This document shows, piece after piece, positions 46,707 to 56,587 of a stretch of DNA of 64,000 nucleotides (positions are counted from its first letter, which is position 1; every line of letters starts with the position of its first letter). The notes under the pieces were generated by a model. The model was given only the letters and a program-made list of their open reading frames with translations, made no database searches and was not told where the DNA came from. The translations under genes and the position numbers were made by a program. Origin of the DNA: Basidiobolus meristosporus CBS 931.73 (lineage: Eukaryota; Basidiobolomycota; Basidiobolomycetes; Basidiobolales; Basidiobolaceae); contig MCFE01000254.1 of the NCBI GenBank assembly GCA_002104905.1, positions 49,552-113,551 on the forward strand. The letters are read 5' to 3'.

Positions 46707-46779
46707 GGCCTCGTAGCTCAGTGGATAGAGCGTCCGCCTCCTAAGCGGAAGGTCCCAGGTTCGACCCCTGGCTTGGTTG
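46707..46779 (+). tRNA. tRNA-Arg (anticodon CCT), acceptor stem imperfect
   Basis: Clear box A (TAGCTCAGTGG, 46714-46724) and box B (GGTTCGACCCC). The D-arm is GCTC..GAGC, the anticodon stem TCCGC/GCGGA with loop CTCCTAA (anticodon CCT at 46740-46742), and the T-arm CCAGG/CCTGG. No intron. The 5' acceptor half GGCCTCG pairs poorly with the 3' half CTTGGTT (two G-T wobbles, two mismatches). So it is either a decayed gene or one with an altered end. The usual partner would be CGAGGTC. Confidence 0.75.
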
Positions 46780-47794
46780 TGTTTATTTTACGTAGGTAAT
46801 TATACAGCGTTCAATATAAATCATTTTGGGAATGTTCTACAAGTAATCTCATGTTAGCAGCATGTATATCCATGTTGCGTTCATATGTAAGCCATATGCA
46901 CTTACTGCACCTTGGGTCAAAGAACGAAGGTAAAATGCGTATGATCCTTGGTTACCAAAGGCGAGAAGAGTTCACTGTGCTCCAGTGGCCAAAAGGCAGG
47001 GGGATCTTATTAAATTTCACGCTAGAAACCTCCACTCAGGTTTGCACCACATATATATTCACTATACGCTTTAGTAGCATACCTATGTGTCTTGAAGATC
47101 GGTAGGCTGTACAAGCATCAACCATATTGCAATAGCTATCCTTGTAATTCCTGAATAATGTGAGAAGTCCTTCGATGGGTAATCAGTCCGTATACTTACG
47201 TGTTGGTCTGGAACGCACGCAAATTCAGGACGTGAAACATGTGTATATTGGTAGTAGTTCCCTCTTCCTAGCCAAAAACCCTCAGAATTCATGTGCTTCA
47301 AAGGGGGCAACAATTTTTTAGTGTAAGGATACGACCAATTTTGCTCCATTCAGCGATTTGCTTCTCATGTCAAAATTCGGCCACAACAGTATCATTGATG
47401 ATTCAAACCCATGTCATATACGCAACCCTCCACATTGGTTTTATGGAATCAAAGAAGACTCGGAATCTACTAACCATTTAGGAACAACAGGGAAAGTGAA
47501 GTATCGTCAATTGTTTTGTAACATATTCAATACTCTATGCATGGAATCAAATGATATTTGGCCTACATCTACTCCACGAATAGAAACTCTGGATTGTTTT
47601 TTCAGGTCGTTTGGGCCAAAATTTGTTCGGAGTTTTTGACTTCTCTCGCTGCTTGTGCTCAAGGTTATTCTTCCCATTTTTCTACAAACAACATTCCTTT
47701 TAAAACTCGCTCTCCATCAACATTTGTAAGCTCTTCCACCTTATTTAAAATACCCTTTCAACCTCATAAAGTAAAGTGCAGCGAGTAAATAGTC
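46780..47794. other. AT-rich interval, no gene recognised
   Basis: Frames at 46851-47105 and 47358-47639 show neither domain nor splice-supported structure. Possibly old retroelement DNA. Confidence 0.35.
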
Positions 47795-48370
47795 ATGCCA
47801 AACTATCTCCCTGTCCCACCAATATCCCAAATCCGCCCCTCGACAGCGGTTTCAATAATCTTAAAACAAGACCAAAGAACTGGCCGCCAAGTTACTGGTT
47901 ATGTTGGCCAAATCCTCACCCGCGGAGACCACCCACGCGGCGTTAAAGTCCGCCTACAGGATGGTCGAGTAGGCCGAGTCCAAGCCATTATCTCGCCTGA
48001 TTTAGTCAAGGACCCTTCCTTTTCAGCCACTGCTGGCGAAGGCGGCTCCTCACAGCAAATTGCAGTTGATGGTGGTAATGGAGGGGCTAGATGGGCGAAC
48101 AGAAGATCTGGAATGGAAAGACGGTCAAAAGGTGGCGATAGACACGCAATTTTAGAACTACCGGCTGAGCCGCAGCGGGAGTATGATTTATCTGCTTTCA
48201 TAAAGGAGAAGAAGGGAAAGTCTAGGGGTCGAAAGGGTGACGAGATTGCGAGGGACGAAGTATCGGAGACTAGGAAGGAGGAGAATATTCTTTGTTGTCC
48301 CGTTTGTGGGTTATTCACAGGAGATGAGAGGGCTGTGGAATGGCATGTTGGAACTCATTTCGATGCTTGA
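47795..48370 (+). CDS. YwbE-domain protein with C-terminal zinc finger
   Basis: A 191-residue, single-exon protein. Residues 17-67 form the small YwbE-type domain (DUF2196), with TAVSIILKQDQRTGRQVTGY, VGQILTRGDHPRGVKVRLQD and GRVGRVQAI. In bacteria this domain is a stand-alone protein of about 65 residues and unknown function. A linker rich in Gly, Arg and Lys follows (SRGRKGDEIARDEV). The last 30 residues form a single CPVCGLFTGDERAVEWHVGT zinc finger plus HF, of the UBZ4/C2H2-like form C-x2-C..H-x3-H. Function unknown; nucleic-acid or ubiquitin binding are guesses. Confidence 0.75.
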   Translation: MPNYLPVPPISQIRPSTAVSIILKQDQRTGRQVTGYVGQILTRGDHPRGVKVRLQDGRVGRVQAIISPDLVKDPSFSATAGEGGSSQQIAVDGGNGGARWANRRSGMERRSKGGDRHAILELPAEPQREYDLSAFIKEKKGKSRGRKGDEIARDEVSETRKEENILCCPVCGLFTGDERAVEWHVGTHFDA

Positions 48371-48621
48371 GGAGGCTAGGTGTTGGCTCAAACTGCCCTT
48401 GATAGACGAGCTTCATGTATATACTTCAGCATTGTATATATCAGATCATGTGTTCTTCACATTTCGCCATTCCCAGCAGCTTTTTGATCGGTTGAATAAA
48501 TATTTAATTTCACAGCAAAAATACCAAATATACTGGGCTACTATCTTTGTATATGTTTGACCTGGGCTGCTAACAAATCATACTGTAAATATTTCAAATT
48601 CTGAATTTTCTTGGTGCTTTC
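48371..48621. other. 3' flank of YwbE gene, up to the copia insertion
   Basis: No features; ends at the TGTTG of the next LTR. Confidence 0.35.
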
Positions 48622-48954
48622 TGTTGTAAAAATTCGTAATTTCCACCTAAATATTCACCTAACTTAGTCACTTAGATCATTACCTTCAAAGCCTAGAGAA
48701 TACTGACCAAATTCCTTGTTGGGATTTACTTAGAATATTTACCCAGAACATGAAAATTAGATAAGTTGTCCAAACAGCTCCAAACTTTGCACACATGTTC
48801 TTGGGATCTTCCTTAACCTATTCTACATGTTTGTAATGCCAAGACCATGTAAAAGTATAAATACTACTTTTACATCCAATAAATCATTAAGTGAAAACCA
48901 CATAATCTACTTGTTCTCCAAATCACTTTCAATATCTCCAAGACTCTTACAACA
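48622..48954 (+). repeat. Left LTR of element 4
   Basis: TGTTGTAAAAATTCG to CTTACAACA, 333 bp. It shares the short form of the internal indel with the 3' LTR of element 2 (15384). Confidence 0.88.
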
Positions 48955-49053
48955 GATACTGGGTAATAAGTTCTTCTTGGTGTGTAAAGTGTTGAGATGG
49001 CCCAGAGTCAATAAACCATATCTGAGAATCCTTGCTTGTAGTCATATTCAGCA

Positions 49054-49479
49054 CTAATATATTCTGCTATAACTCCTATTTTTAAGGTATACAGCAGTGG
49101 CAACTGATTCCGCCCAAAAATCATAGGATGATTTTTGATCATGGATCATAGATCTTGCCATATCAATTATTGATCTGTTAGCTTGTTCTGCTACTCCATT
49201 TTGCTGTGGGGAGTATGCTACAGTAGTCTCTTGCTTTATCCCATGAATTTTGCAGAAGTGGATGAAGAGTTTTGAGGTATATTCTCCACCATTGTCAGAG
49301 TGTATTTTCTTGATTTTTTCACCAGTTTCTCTCTCCACCATGGCTTTGAACTGCCTGAACTTAGACAGAGCTTCTTCCTTTCTCTCCATGAAGTAGACCC
49401 ATGTGTATCTTGTATAATCATCAATGAAAGTGATCAAGTACTCATCCTGCCTAAGGATAAATTTTGCATAGGTCCACAC
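49054..49479 (-). pseudogene. copia integrase core fragment (element 4)
   Basis: Contains YLITFIDDYTRYTWVYFMER, IHSDNGGEYTSKLF (Asp) and GVAEQANRSIID (Glu). It is cut at VYLKNRSY by the internal junction near 49054, beyond which a displaced 95-bp protease-region piece abuts the LTR. Confidence 0.8.
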
Positions 49480-50948
49480 AGATCTGAGTGAATTAGATCT
49501 AATTTTATCTTAGTTTTGACTAACCCAGAGCTCTTGAACAGTTGTCTGGCTTGTTTCCCATATATGCAGGCTTCACAGTGCTCCAAATTAGCTGAGGGAT
49601 CAACTTTCACTCCAGAAATTAGCTGATCTCTGATCATTTTACACAAATAATCAAAATTGATGTGTCCAAATCTCCTGTGCCAAAGCATTGGTGTTTCTTC
49701 ATTTAAGTTACTTATATTGGTTTCCAAATATGATGGAATATAAGTCAACCTGTATAGATTCTGATCTCTGATGCCCAAAGCAATATGGGCACCATTTTGA
49801 TCAGTGATCCTGCATCCAGAATTGTCAAAACTGAAACTGAGTCCTTCTGCTGTGGCCTTGCTTACAGAGAGTAGATTGTTGGCTATTTCTGGTACATAAA
49901 GTACTTCTTCAAAGGTCAGTGTATGGCTTCCTTCACTGATTCTAAGGTTTACTTGGAGAGTTCCTTCTCCCACTGCATCAAGTGTTCTATTGTCACCCAT
50001 GAAAACCTTCTTAATTGGAATTTCTTGATAGTGGGTAAAAAGTTCTTTTTGGTGTGTAAAGTGTTGAGATGCTCCAGAGTCAATGTACCACGTCTGAGAA
50101 TCCTTGTTTGTGGTTGTATTTAGTGCAGATATGAATAGTCTATCTTCAGTTGTTGCAGCATTTCCATATTCAGGCTTCTTTTGCTGATTATCTTTCTTTT
50201 TAACACACCGGTCTGATGTGTGTCCTTTCCTTTTGCAGTAGTTGCAAAATAGGTTGCTGTTGCCTTTGTAGGGTCTTAGGTACCTCCTTTGTTGGTTATG
50301 ATTGCTTATTAGAGCATTTTCTTCTTCCTTCTTATTGGCGCTTGATTTTCTTAATTCTTCACTCAGGAGCCTTCCATACACGTAATTTAAGGTCAAATCT
50401 TCAGTTCTGGACTCTAGGGCTGATACAAGGCCCTGAAACTTGTCTGTCAGGCCATTCAGGATGGTGACTATCACATCCTCATCAGTAGTTGGTACACCCA
50501 CAGATTCCATCTCATCTACCAGCAGGGTAATTCTGTTAATTAGATTTTTCATTTCTTCTCCTGGTAGCATCTTTGTAGTAAGGAATTTTTGTCTCAGATA
50601 CATCTTCTTGGCAGCTGAACATGGCTGGTAGGTGTCTTCTAATGCTTTCCAGGCATTCTTTGCAGTTTTTGCTCTTGAGCATTGAATTAACAATTTGTCC
50701 TTGACATTAAGGCAAATGCAGTTAAAGGCACTTTGTTCTTTCTTCTGGTACTTTAAGGCTTCCTCTCCCACGTTTTTAGTAGGGCATTCTTCTCCCGTGA
50801 CAATATCCCAAAGGCCTCTTTCTTGTAGCAGCATCTTCATCTTCACCTTCCACACTTGGTAGTTAGATCCATCCAACTTTTCAGCAGAGGGAAAAATTCC
50901 AGTAATAGCAGTAGTAGACATTGCAGAGAGTGACAGCTTGGGGCTCAT
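49434..50948 (-). CDS. copia Gag-protease-preintegrase, uninterrupted 504-codon frame (element 4)
   Basis: The longest intact copia frame in the window. It begins MSPKLSLSAMSTTAITGIFP, five codons or fewer from the LTR end. Gag (NYQVWKVKMKMLLQERGLWD, SALESRTEDLTLNYVYGRLL), CCHC knuckle CNYCKRKGHTSDRC, protease DSGASQHFTH, then HHCC region WHRRFGHINFDYLCK and EHCEACIYGKQARQLF. It ends at the start of the integrase core (HSDLCGPMQNLS) through a frameshift at about 49440; the integrase continues in another frame (49054-49479) with HSDNGGEYT and NGVAEQANRS. Gag and protease could still be made; pol could not, as RT is missing. Confidence 0.8.
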   Translation of the reverse strand: MSPKLSLSAMSTTAITGIFPSAEKLDGSNYQVWKVKMKMLLQERGLWDIVTGEECPTKNVGEEALKYQKKEQSAFNCICLNVKDKLLIQCSRAKTAKNAWKALEDTYQPCSAAKKMYLRQKFLTTKMLPGEEMKNLINRITLLVDEMESVGVPTTDEDVIVTILNGLTDKFQGLVSALESRTEDLTLNYVYGRLLSEELRKSSANKKEEENALISNHNQQRRYLRPYKGNSNLFCNYCKRKGHTSDRCVKKKDNQQKKPEYGNAATTEDRLFISALNTTTNKDSQTWYIDSGASQHFTHQKELFTHYQEIPIKKVFMGDNRTLDAVGEGTLQVNLRISEGSHTLTFEEVLYVPEIANNLLSVSKATAEGLSFSFDNSGCRITDQNGAHIALGIRDQNLYRLTYIPSYLETNISNLNEETPMLWHRRFGHINFDYLCKMIRDQLISGVKVDPSANLEHCEACIYGKQARQLFKSSGLVKTKIKLDLIHSDLCGPMQNLSLGRMST

Positions 50949-50984
50949 AACCTGTTGTAAGAGTCTTGGAGATATTGAAGATCC

Positions 50985-51404
50985 ACCACAGGATACACCT
51001 TTCTTTACTGTAAAGGAGCAATATCATGGAATTCAAGAAAGCAACCAACCATAGCACTTTCTACTACAGAGGCAGAGTATATGACAGCCTGTGAAGCTAC
51101 AAAAGAAGCAATATGGTTAAGAAAACTCTTTACAGACTTAGGCCTATGTCAAAAAATGCCTATTACTTTATTTCAAGATAATCAAGGATGTATACAATCA
51201 GGTGGAAATTTAACTTTTCACACCAGAACTAAGCATATAGGTATTAGATATCATTTCATACATGAAGCTATAGAGAATAGCTTAGCTGACTTAGTTAACA
51301 GTCCTACAGATGAAATGATTGCAGACATATTTACTAAACCAATAGCCGGAGACAAAATTAAATATCACAGGTCACAATTAGGACTAGTCAGTATGAACAT
51401 TTAG
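50985..51404 (+). pseudogene. copia RNase H fragment (element 4)
   Basis: Plus strand: STTGYTFLYCKGAISWNSRK, then MTACEATKEAIWLRKLFTDL, ITLFQDNQGCIQ and the tail DEMIADIFTKPIAGDKIKYH. The copia RNase H end is preserved but lacks everything upstream. Confidence 0.8.
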
Positions 51405-51415
51405 ATGAGTGGAAG

Positions 51416-51762
51416 TGTTGTAGAAGTTTGTAATTCCACCTAAACATTCATCTAACTTAGTCACTTGGATCATTCCTACAAATCTTGGATAACATTGACC
51501 AAATTCCTTGTTGGGATTTACTTAGAATATTTTCATCAAAATATCAGCTACCCAGAACATGAAAATTCAATAAAGTGCTCAAACAGCCCCAAACTATGCA
51601 CACATGTTCTTGGGACCTTTTTATACCTATTCTACATGTTTTTTATGCCAAGACCTTGCAAAAGTATAAATACTACTTTTACTTTCAATCAATCATTAAG
51701 TGAAACCACATAATCTGCTTGTTCTCCCAATCACTTCCAATATCTCCAGGACTCTTAGAGCA
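51416..51762 (+). repeat. Right LTR of element 4
   Basis: TGTTGTAGAAG to CTTAGAGCA, 347 bp, preceded by a purine tract (GATGAGTGGAAG). It is more diverged from the left LTR than expected for one young insertion, and has the long indel form. Confidence 0.85.
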
Positions 51763-52987
51763 GAGAGGTGGAATGGCAGCTAGGGATGAGAATCAGTGGA
51801 CTGTCAGAGCACCATATAAGAAAAGTCATGTATGCATCTGACAAGCATTAGACAACCATTGAGCTATTGTCAGAAGGCTGTTGAGTTTTATAGCATATAT
51901 GGAAAGAGCCTGTATGCACTAAGAGCTTATGATACCACTATAGTGCTGTTGAACAAACAGCATTGCAGCATTTGAGTACTATATGAATGCAATATAACAT
52001 AGTATCAAAGGCATATCATAGATTAAAAGCAGAGTAAGTGTCAAATTTTCATCTGACAATTGTTGCAGCACTGTCAAATGACTGTTGGATTATCCATCAT
52101 GTATTGAGATAGATGCAGCAGCATTAAAGATACAAAATACTGTCAGAATTCCATTGTAATTTTGGCAGGGTAGAGTTGAAATAAAGGTTTATTATCTGAT
52201 ATCAATGTCCACCAAATTGCAAAATGTAGGCTGTTGAAATTGTGGTGGAGTACTGTAGGGAATCCAAAATGCAGTTTCTCTGACAGGATTTTGGCAGGAA
52301 TTAGCCATGTTAATCCAGATCTAAGCTAACTTTGTCCCAGTAATTTTTGCTAGGGTATTGTGCTACAACATGCAATAATATATCGAATTTAGCCTAAATT
52401 TTATTCTCATAAATATGAGTTCTTGGGAATTTTTAAGTAATCCTGGTGCCACTACTGCTTTCCTAATACAACACTGGAGCAAATATCTGCAAAAACTGTG
52501 GAGTGGGTACACCTATTGCCATTAGGGAGTGTCTAGTAGGACTGCCTGCTACCACAAGTCTTCTACAGCTTTTAGATTACACCCAGTCATTTATGATACT
52601 ACCAGCATTAGAAGTGTCTGTTGCAATGTTAAGTATTTTACCCAATAACTCCTATATTATGAATTGGTACTTTGTTATTTATCATAGTAGTAATTATTAG
52701 CTTGGAAATTAGTTTTCAAGATACTTGCTAATTCTCAGAAATGGTTAAAGTCCTGATTTATATCAGAATTTTCAGATTTGCACACAAAGTCCTGGGACCT
52801 TTCTCCAAACAATCTTATTATTACTTTTACCAACTTCTGCAATAGGTATAAATACTCTGTTGCTACTCAATAAAATAACAAGTGAATGTGACAAAAAGCA
52901 TATATTTCTCCAAATTACTTCAATACTCCCCAAGTCAACTTGTAACAGTGTCTTCACTCAGATTCAGGTTAGTGAGGATCATTTATA
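51763..52987. other. AT-rich repeat-derived DNA with a second LTR-like end
   Basis: No coding sequence recognised. Around 52760-52948 there is a copia-LTR-like 3' half: a TATAAATACTC box (about 52848), a following ACTCAATAAAATAACAAGTG and an end TTGTAACA. It resembles the main LTR in layout but not in sequence, so it may be from another copia family. Confidence 0.4.
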
Positions 52988-53145
52988 ATTTATAGTTTAG
53001 ATTTTTGAAGAGATACAGTACTCTCTAAGAGATATAGAGGCAGGTCATACATTGAAAAAGGCTGCAGTTGCAAAAGGTGGTGAGAATATTGTCCAGTATG
53101 AGGTATATGGACATCCAGACACCACCAAAGTGAGAGCTTGATGTC
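52988..53145 (+). pseudogene. Relic of a second Harbinger-type transposase
   Basis: In shifting frames the plus strand still reads FLKRYSTL, YRGRSYIEKG and AKVVRILSSMRYMD-like words, which line up with FGYLKRFSILAGKYRGKSYI and IVKILINAQYVHTRRHP of the transposase at 11196-12081. Only the last 50 residues are visible. Confidence 0.5.
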
Positions 53146-53219
53146 ATTGTATGAAGAATGATGGATTTGAAGAAATAAGTAGGGTATCAGTGTTACAGTA
53201 TGCAACAGGGTTAAATTGC

Positions 53220-53569
53220 TGTTAGAGTCTTGGAGATATTGGAGGTGATTTGGAGAACAAGTAAAATGTGTGATTTTCACTTGGTGATCTATTGAATGTA
53301 AAAGCAGTATTTATACTTTTACATGGTCTTGGAATAACAAGCATGTAGAATACGTTTAGGAAGGTCCCAAGAATATGTGTGCAAGGTTTGTGGCTGTTTG
53401 GACACCTTATCAGATTTTCATGTATGGTTATGGGTAGCTGATATTTTGATGAAAATATTCCAAGTAAAACCCAACAATGAATATGGTCAGTATTCTCCAA
53501 GATTTGTAGACAATGATCTAAGTGACTAAGTTAGGTGAATATTTAAGTGGAATTACGAATCTTACAACA
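53220..53569 (-). repeat. Solo copia LTR
   Basis: 350 bp, minus orientation (plus strand TGTTAGAGTC to CTTACAACA), with no element interior on either side. No matching 5-bp flanks (ATTGC / TAAAT). Product of LTR-LTR recombination. Confidence 0.85.
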
Positions 53570-54591
53570 TAAATACCCTGAAGGGCAAACAGCCAAACAT
53601 GTCAGCATGTACCTTAATGCAATTAAACGTTCCAGAACACAGTACAATTGGCATGATTCAACAGAACAAGTCGTTGACAACGATTAATACTTGTACAGAT
53701 TCTTGGCAAGTAAACTCATAGAATATGTTTAGAAGGGTACTAATAGCATTTATCCAAAGTGTGGTTCTTTTAAACAGCTTTGAGAAATTTCATATTCTGG
53801 GTACCTGCCATCTTGGTGAAAATATTGCAAGTAAATCCTGACAGTAAAATTTGGTCAGGAGGTGGTAAGTTCATAGACTACTGTTTGAGTAGCGAAGTTA
53901 GTAGGATAACTAGGTGTAGTTTGATTATTATATCAGATCGATGTAGTGGCAACAAACGGGCCAGCATATTATCAGATATTTCAACGCATGATGAAAAACT
54001 TGCCAATGCCTCATTCGAGTCGTTTGTCCTATCATCATCGAAAGCCATGGTCCAATCAAAACGTCTAAACCGTGGTCCTAGATCAGGGTTTTAAAGAAAC
54101 TTCCAATATGGTTTACAATTGGTAACAGTGGCACAAGCCATCCGAGTGATTGCCCATTTGAGAAGGCATTCGAGCGATTACTCCTTTTTAGCTTACACAG
54201 AAAACCAAGAAAGCATGCAGGAGGCTGGGTCATAGATAAGAACATGCGTTACATAGCAAGTAATGCTGGTAATGACGGGCCCTACTTTAGCAGGTGTCTT
54301 AGGTTCTTTCAGGGCAAGTCACTTCTGAAAGGGCCAATCTGAGCGTATGCACGAACCAAGAAATGCACTCAGATTGGTGTAAATGGAGCCAATAAGACAA
54401 TAATGGAAAGCGGATGATATATGTAGGGCAGGCCAAGGAAACAGCCAATGATGGCTTTCAACGCGACCACTGCTAGGTTTGTTGAGGCTCTTCACACCAT
54501 ATAGTGCAAGGCCGTGATGGCAGATAGCAATGTCTGTGGTGCGATCTGATATAAATAACTTGAAACTACCTCGTGCTCAACCGTCGCAAGC
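53570..54591. other. Spacer with degraded LTR piece, promoter of secreted-protein gene
   Basis: At about 53700-53858 a minus-oriented piece of the main copia LTR is recognisable (CTTGGCAAG..GGGTACCTG..CAAGTAAATCCTGACAG). The rest up to 54591 has no gene. GATATAAATAAC near 54548 is a likely TATA box, about 45 bp before the start codon. Confidence 0.55.
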
Positions 54592-55833
54592 ATGTATTTT
54601 CCCCTACTATTTCTGTTATACCTTTACTTGGCGCAAGCGGTCGATATAGAATTGACCTTTCATAACTATAATTGGCCCTACCTCGATGCCAAGTCCCTCT
54701 ATAGCAGCGTGATAGTTCCAGAAGGATATGCGCCTGAAACATCTTATTGGGGTGTTTATATGTGGTCATTTGGCTACTTCGGCATTCAGAATATGAATGG
54801 GTCTGTCAACTACATTATGTCAATTTGGAACGACGGTAACAAAACGGCCCGAGTAGATCTTGGGCTTCTCAGAGGTGAGCCTTCTGATTGCGAGAATGCA
54901 ACCGGTTGCATTGAAGGAGCAGTTGCCCATGATCTCGTCTACTCAGAGCCCTGGAAACCGGGTGTACCGTATAACTTCATGCTTGATTGCGAAGGCGACG
55001 GGAAAACTAGGAAATTGTCAAGCTACATTTTTAAGAATGACCATTGGATATTGATTACTCAGTTTGTCCTCCCCGGTTACAACGAATGTTACTCCCCTCC
55101 GTTCTTTCAATTTTTGGAGAATCCGGCGTGGAATAGCGGTTCCTGGCCGCTGGAAAAATCTGCATCCCGCCACCAAAGGAGAGGGATTTATTACAACCAA
55201 TACATGAAACAAGTCGGCTCTGACGAGTGGCTTCCGGGCACCCAGGCTACTCCTTCTTTTAACCCGCCGGGCGATAAACCACATGACGAGTTTTACGAAG
55301 TACTTCCATGGCCAGAGCGGAATGGAGTCATGTTGGTTTCGGATGGGGCCAAGCCCGGAACGGAGGTCCCTAATCCGTATTCTGTTGTCAATTTCAACAT
55401 TTCGAAAATGGAGCCGCCAATTCCTTTGGATTATACACCCAAAGGTAAGCACACTGTGACAAGGGCCGAGACTTATATGTCCTACCAAGTGATCACCGAG
55501 TCGCCGGTAACGACCACTATCACGCACCAGAGATGGGCCACCAACTTGCAAACCGCAAAAGAATTCACCTTAACGGAGACTGAACTAACAACTGCAACCA
55601 GTACTGTCAAGACTAGTGCCACTGAAACCCAGACATATACAGTAACTCTTCCTACCTATGTGGTGACTGAGCTGACTGATGAGACCCAAGTGGTGACCGA
55701 GGTGCATACCGCAATTATATCCGTCAAGCCACGCACCTCTACAGATATTAAGGTAGATGAAAGTACAGTTACCATATATGAGACTCAAGAGTCCACCGTA
55801 TATGCTCCCGCAGTTACAGTTTATAGAGAATAG
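54592..55833 (+). CDS. Secreted/cell-surface protein, DUF3472-like head and Thr-rich tail
   Basis: 413 residues, single exon. An N-terminal signal peptide is evident: MYFPLLFLLYLYLAQAVD, cleavage likely after AQA. Residues 20-210 are Trp/Tyr/Gly-rich with YWGVYMWSFGYFGIQNM, YIMSIWNDGNKTARVDLG, GCIEGAVAHDLVYSEPWKPG and HWILITQFVLPG, which recalls secreted DUF3472-type carbohydrate-associated domains; this is a resemblance, not a firm match. N-glycosylation sequons occur (NGSV, NKTA, NATG). The C-terminal 130 residues are Thr/Val-rich (TVTLPTYVVTELTDETQVVT), like O-glycosylated stalks of fungal wall proteins, but no GPI-anchor signal or transmembrane helix is seen at the end. It is the most telomere-proximal host gene. 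Function unknown. Confidence 0.75.
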   Translation: MYFPLLFLLYLYLAQAVDIELTFHNYNWPYLDAKSLYSSVIVPEGYAPETSYWGVYMWSFGYFGIQNMNGSVNYIMSIWNDGNKTARVDLGLLRGEPSDCENATGCIEGAVAHDLVYSEPWKPGVPYNFMLDCEGDGKTRKLSSYIFKNDHWILITQFVLPGYNECYSPPFFQFLENPAWNSGSWPLEKSASRHQRRGIYYNQYMKQVGSDEWLPGTQATPSFNPPGDKPHDEFYEVLPWPERNGVMLVSDGAKPGTEVPNPYSVVNFNISKMEPPIPLDYTPKGKHTVTRAETYMSYQVITESPVTTTITHQRWATNLQTAKEFTLTETELTTATSTVKTSATETQTYTVTLPTYVVTELTDETQVVTEVHTAIISVKPRTSTDIKVDESTVTIYETQESTVYAPAVTVYRE

Positions 55834-55860
55834 CAAGTATAGAGCTGGAAGAGTCGTTTC

Positions 55861-55945
55861 ACAAGTAGAGATGAGTGTCTTTCATAGATTTTGATAAACA
55901 AGTAGAGATGAGTTTCTCTCTTTCATAGATTTCGATAAACAAGTA
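55861..55945 (+). repeat. Two-copy tandem repeat, 37-41 bp
   Basis: ACAAGTAGAGATGAGTGTCT with ttcatagattttgataa is followed by a second copy with a 4-bp CTCT insertion. It lies just downstream of the secreted-protein gene. Confidence 0.85.
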
Positions 55946-56489
55946 TCAGGATTTGATAAGTTACCATGTGATTGATTTTCTCTTCAATCATAGTAAGCAT
56001 CATGATATTAATGTACATGTATCAGTACCCAAGCAATTTATTGACAAGTGGGGTTGGATGACGTCGACTACCACGGAATGTGTCCTTTGGCTAGGGTTAA
56101 GGTTGGGTTTGAATAAATAGAAAGACTTGATGGATGCTGAACCCAATCCACACTCTCTCTATCGAACTTGGCCACGTATCTCCAAAATGGGGAAAATACC
56201 AAATATAGATCAAGCCAAATACGTTAGTTGAAGAGTTGGCTAAATTCCTCCAGATTGCATGATTAGAAGGGCAAAAAAACGTCAGCCACCAGATGAATTA
56301 TATTTTAGTGCACATATATAATTACGAAGGAACAAGTATGTACCAGGTTTGGGTAATCCGGATAATTGGCCTGTGCCAGGTTTGGGTAATCTTGATTGAT
56401 GGTATTGAGCAGATTTATTGCGCTCAAAAAACACCGTGGTTTGCTCAACCAAAATTCAGGGCCTACCATAATGCTCAATCTGACAAATA

Positions 56490-56587
56490 TCCGGTGGATG
56501 TGCCCAAATACTAACAAATACGGTGCCTCCAGTGGATGTGCCCAAATACTAACAAAATGCGGTGCCTCCAGTGGATGTGCCAAATAC
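56490..56587 (+). repeat. Tandem repeat, about 38 bp, 2.6 copies
   Basis: TCCAGTGGATGTGCCCAAAT with actaacaaaatgcggtgcc repeated, the last copy partial. A separate 33-bp direct repeat with core CCAGGTTTGGGTAATC lies at about 56342-56393. Confidence 0.85.

Larger units (their letters stand above)
48622..51762 (+). mobile_element. Ty1/copia element 4, rearranged with inverted interior
   Basis: Direct plus-oriented LTRs at 48622-48954 and 51416-51762 frame an interior most of which (about 48959-50984) is in minus orientation: a short protease piece, then integrase, GAG-pre-integrase, protease and gag, then 32 bp of LTR. Only the RNase H end (50985-51404) has the same orientation as the LTRs. 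RT is missing. The outer 5-bp flanks (CTTTC and GAGAG) do not match. Such LTR-bounded inversions with deletions are known products of retroelement self-integration before insertion (inference). Confidence 0.8.
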
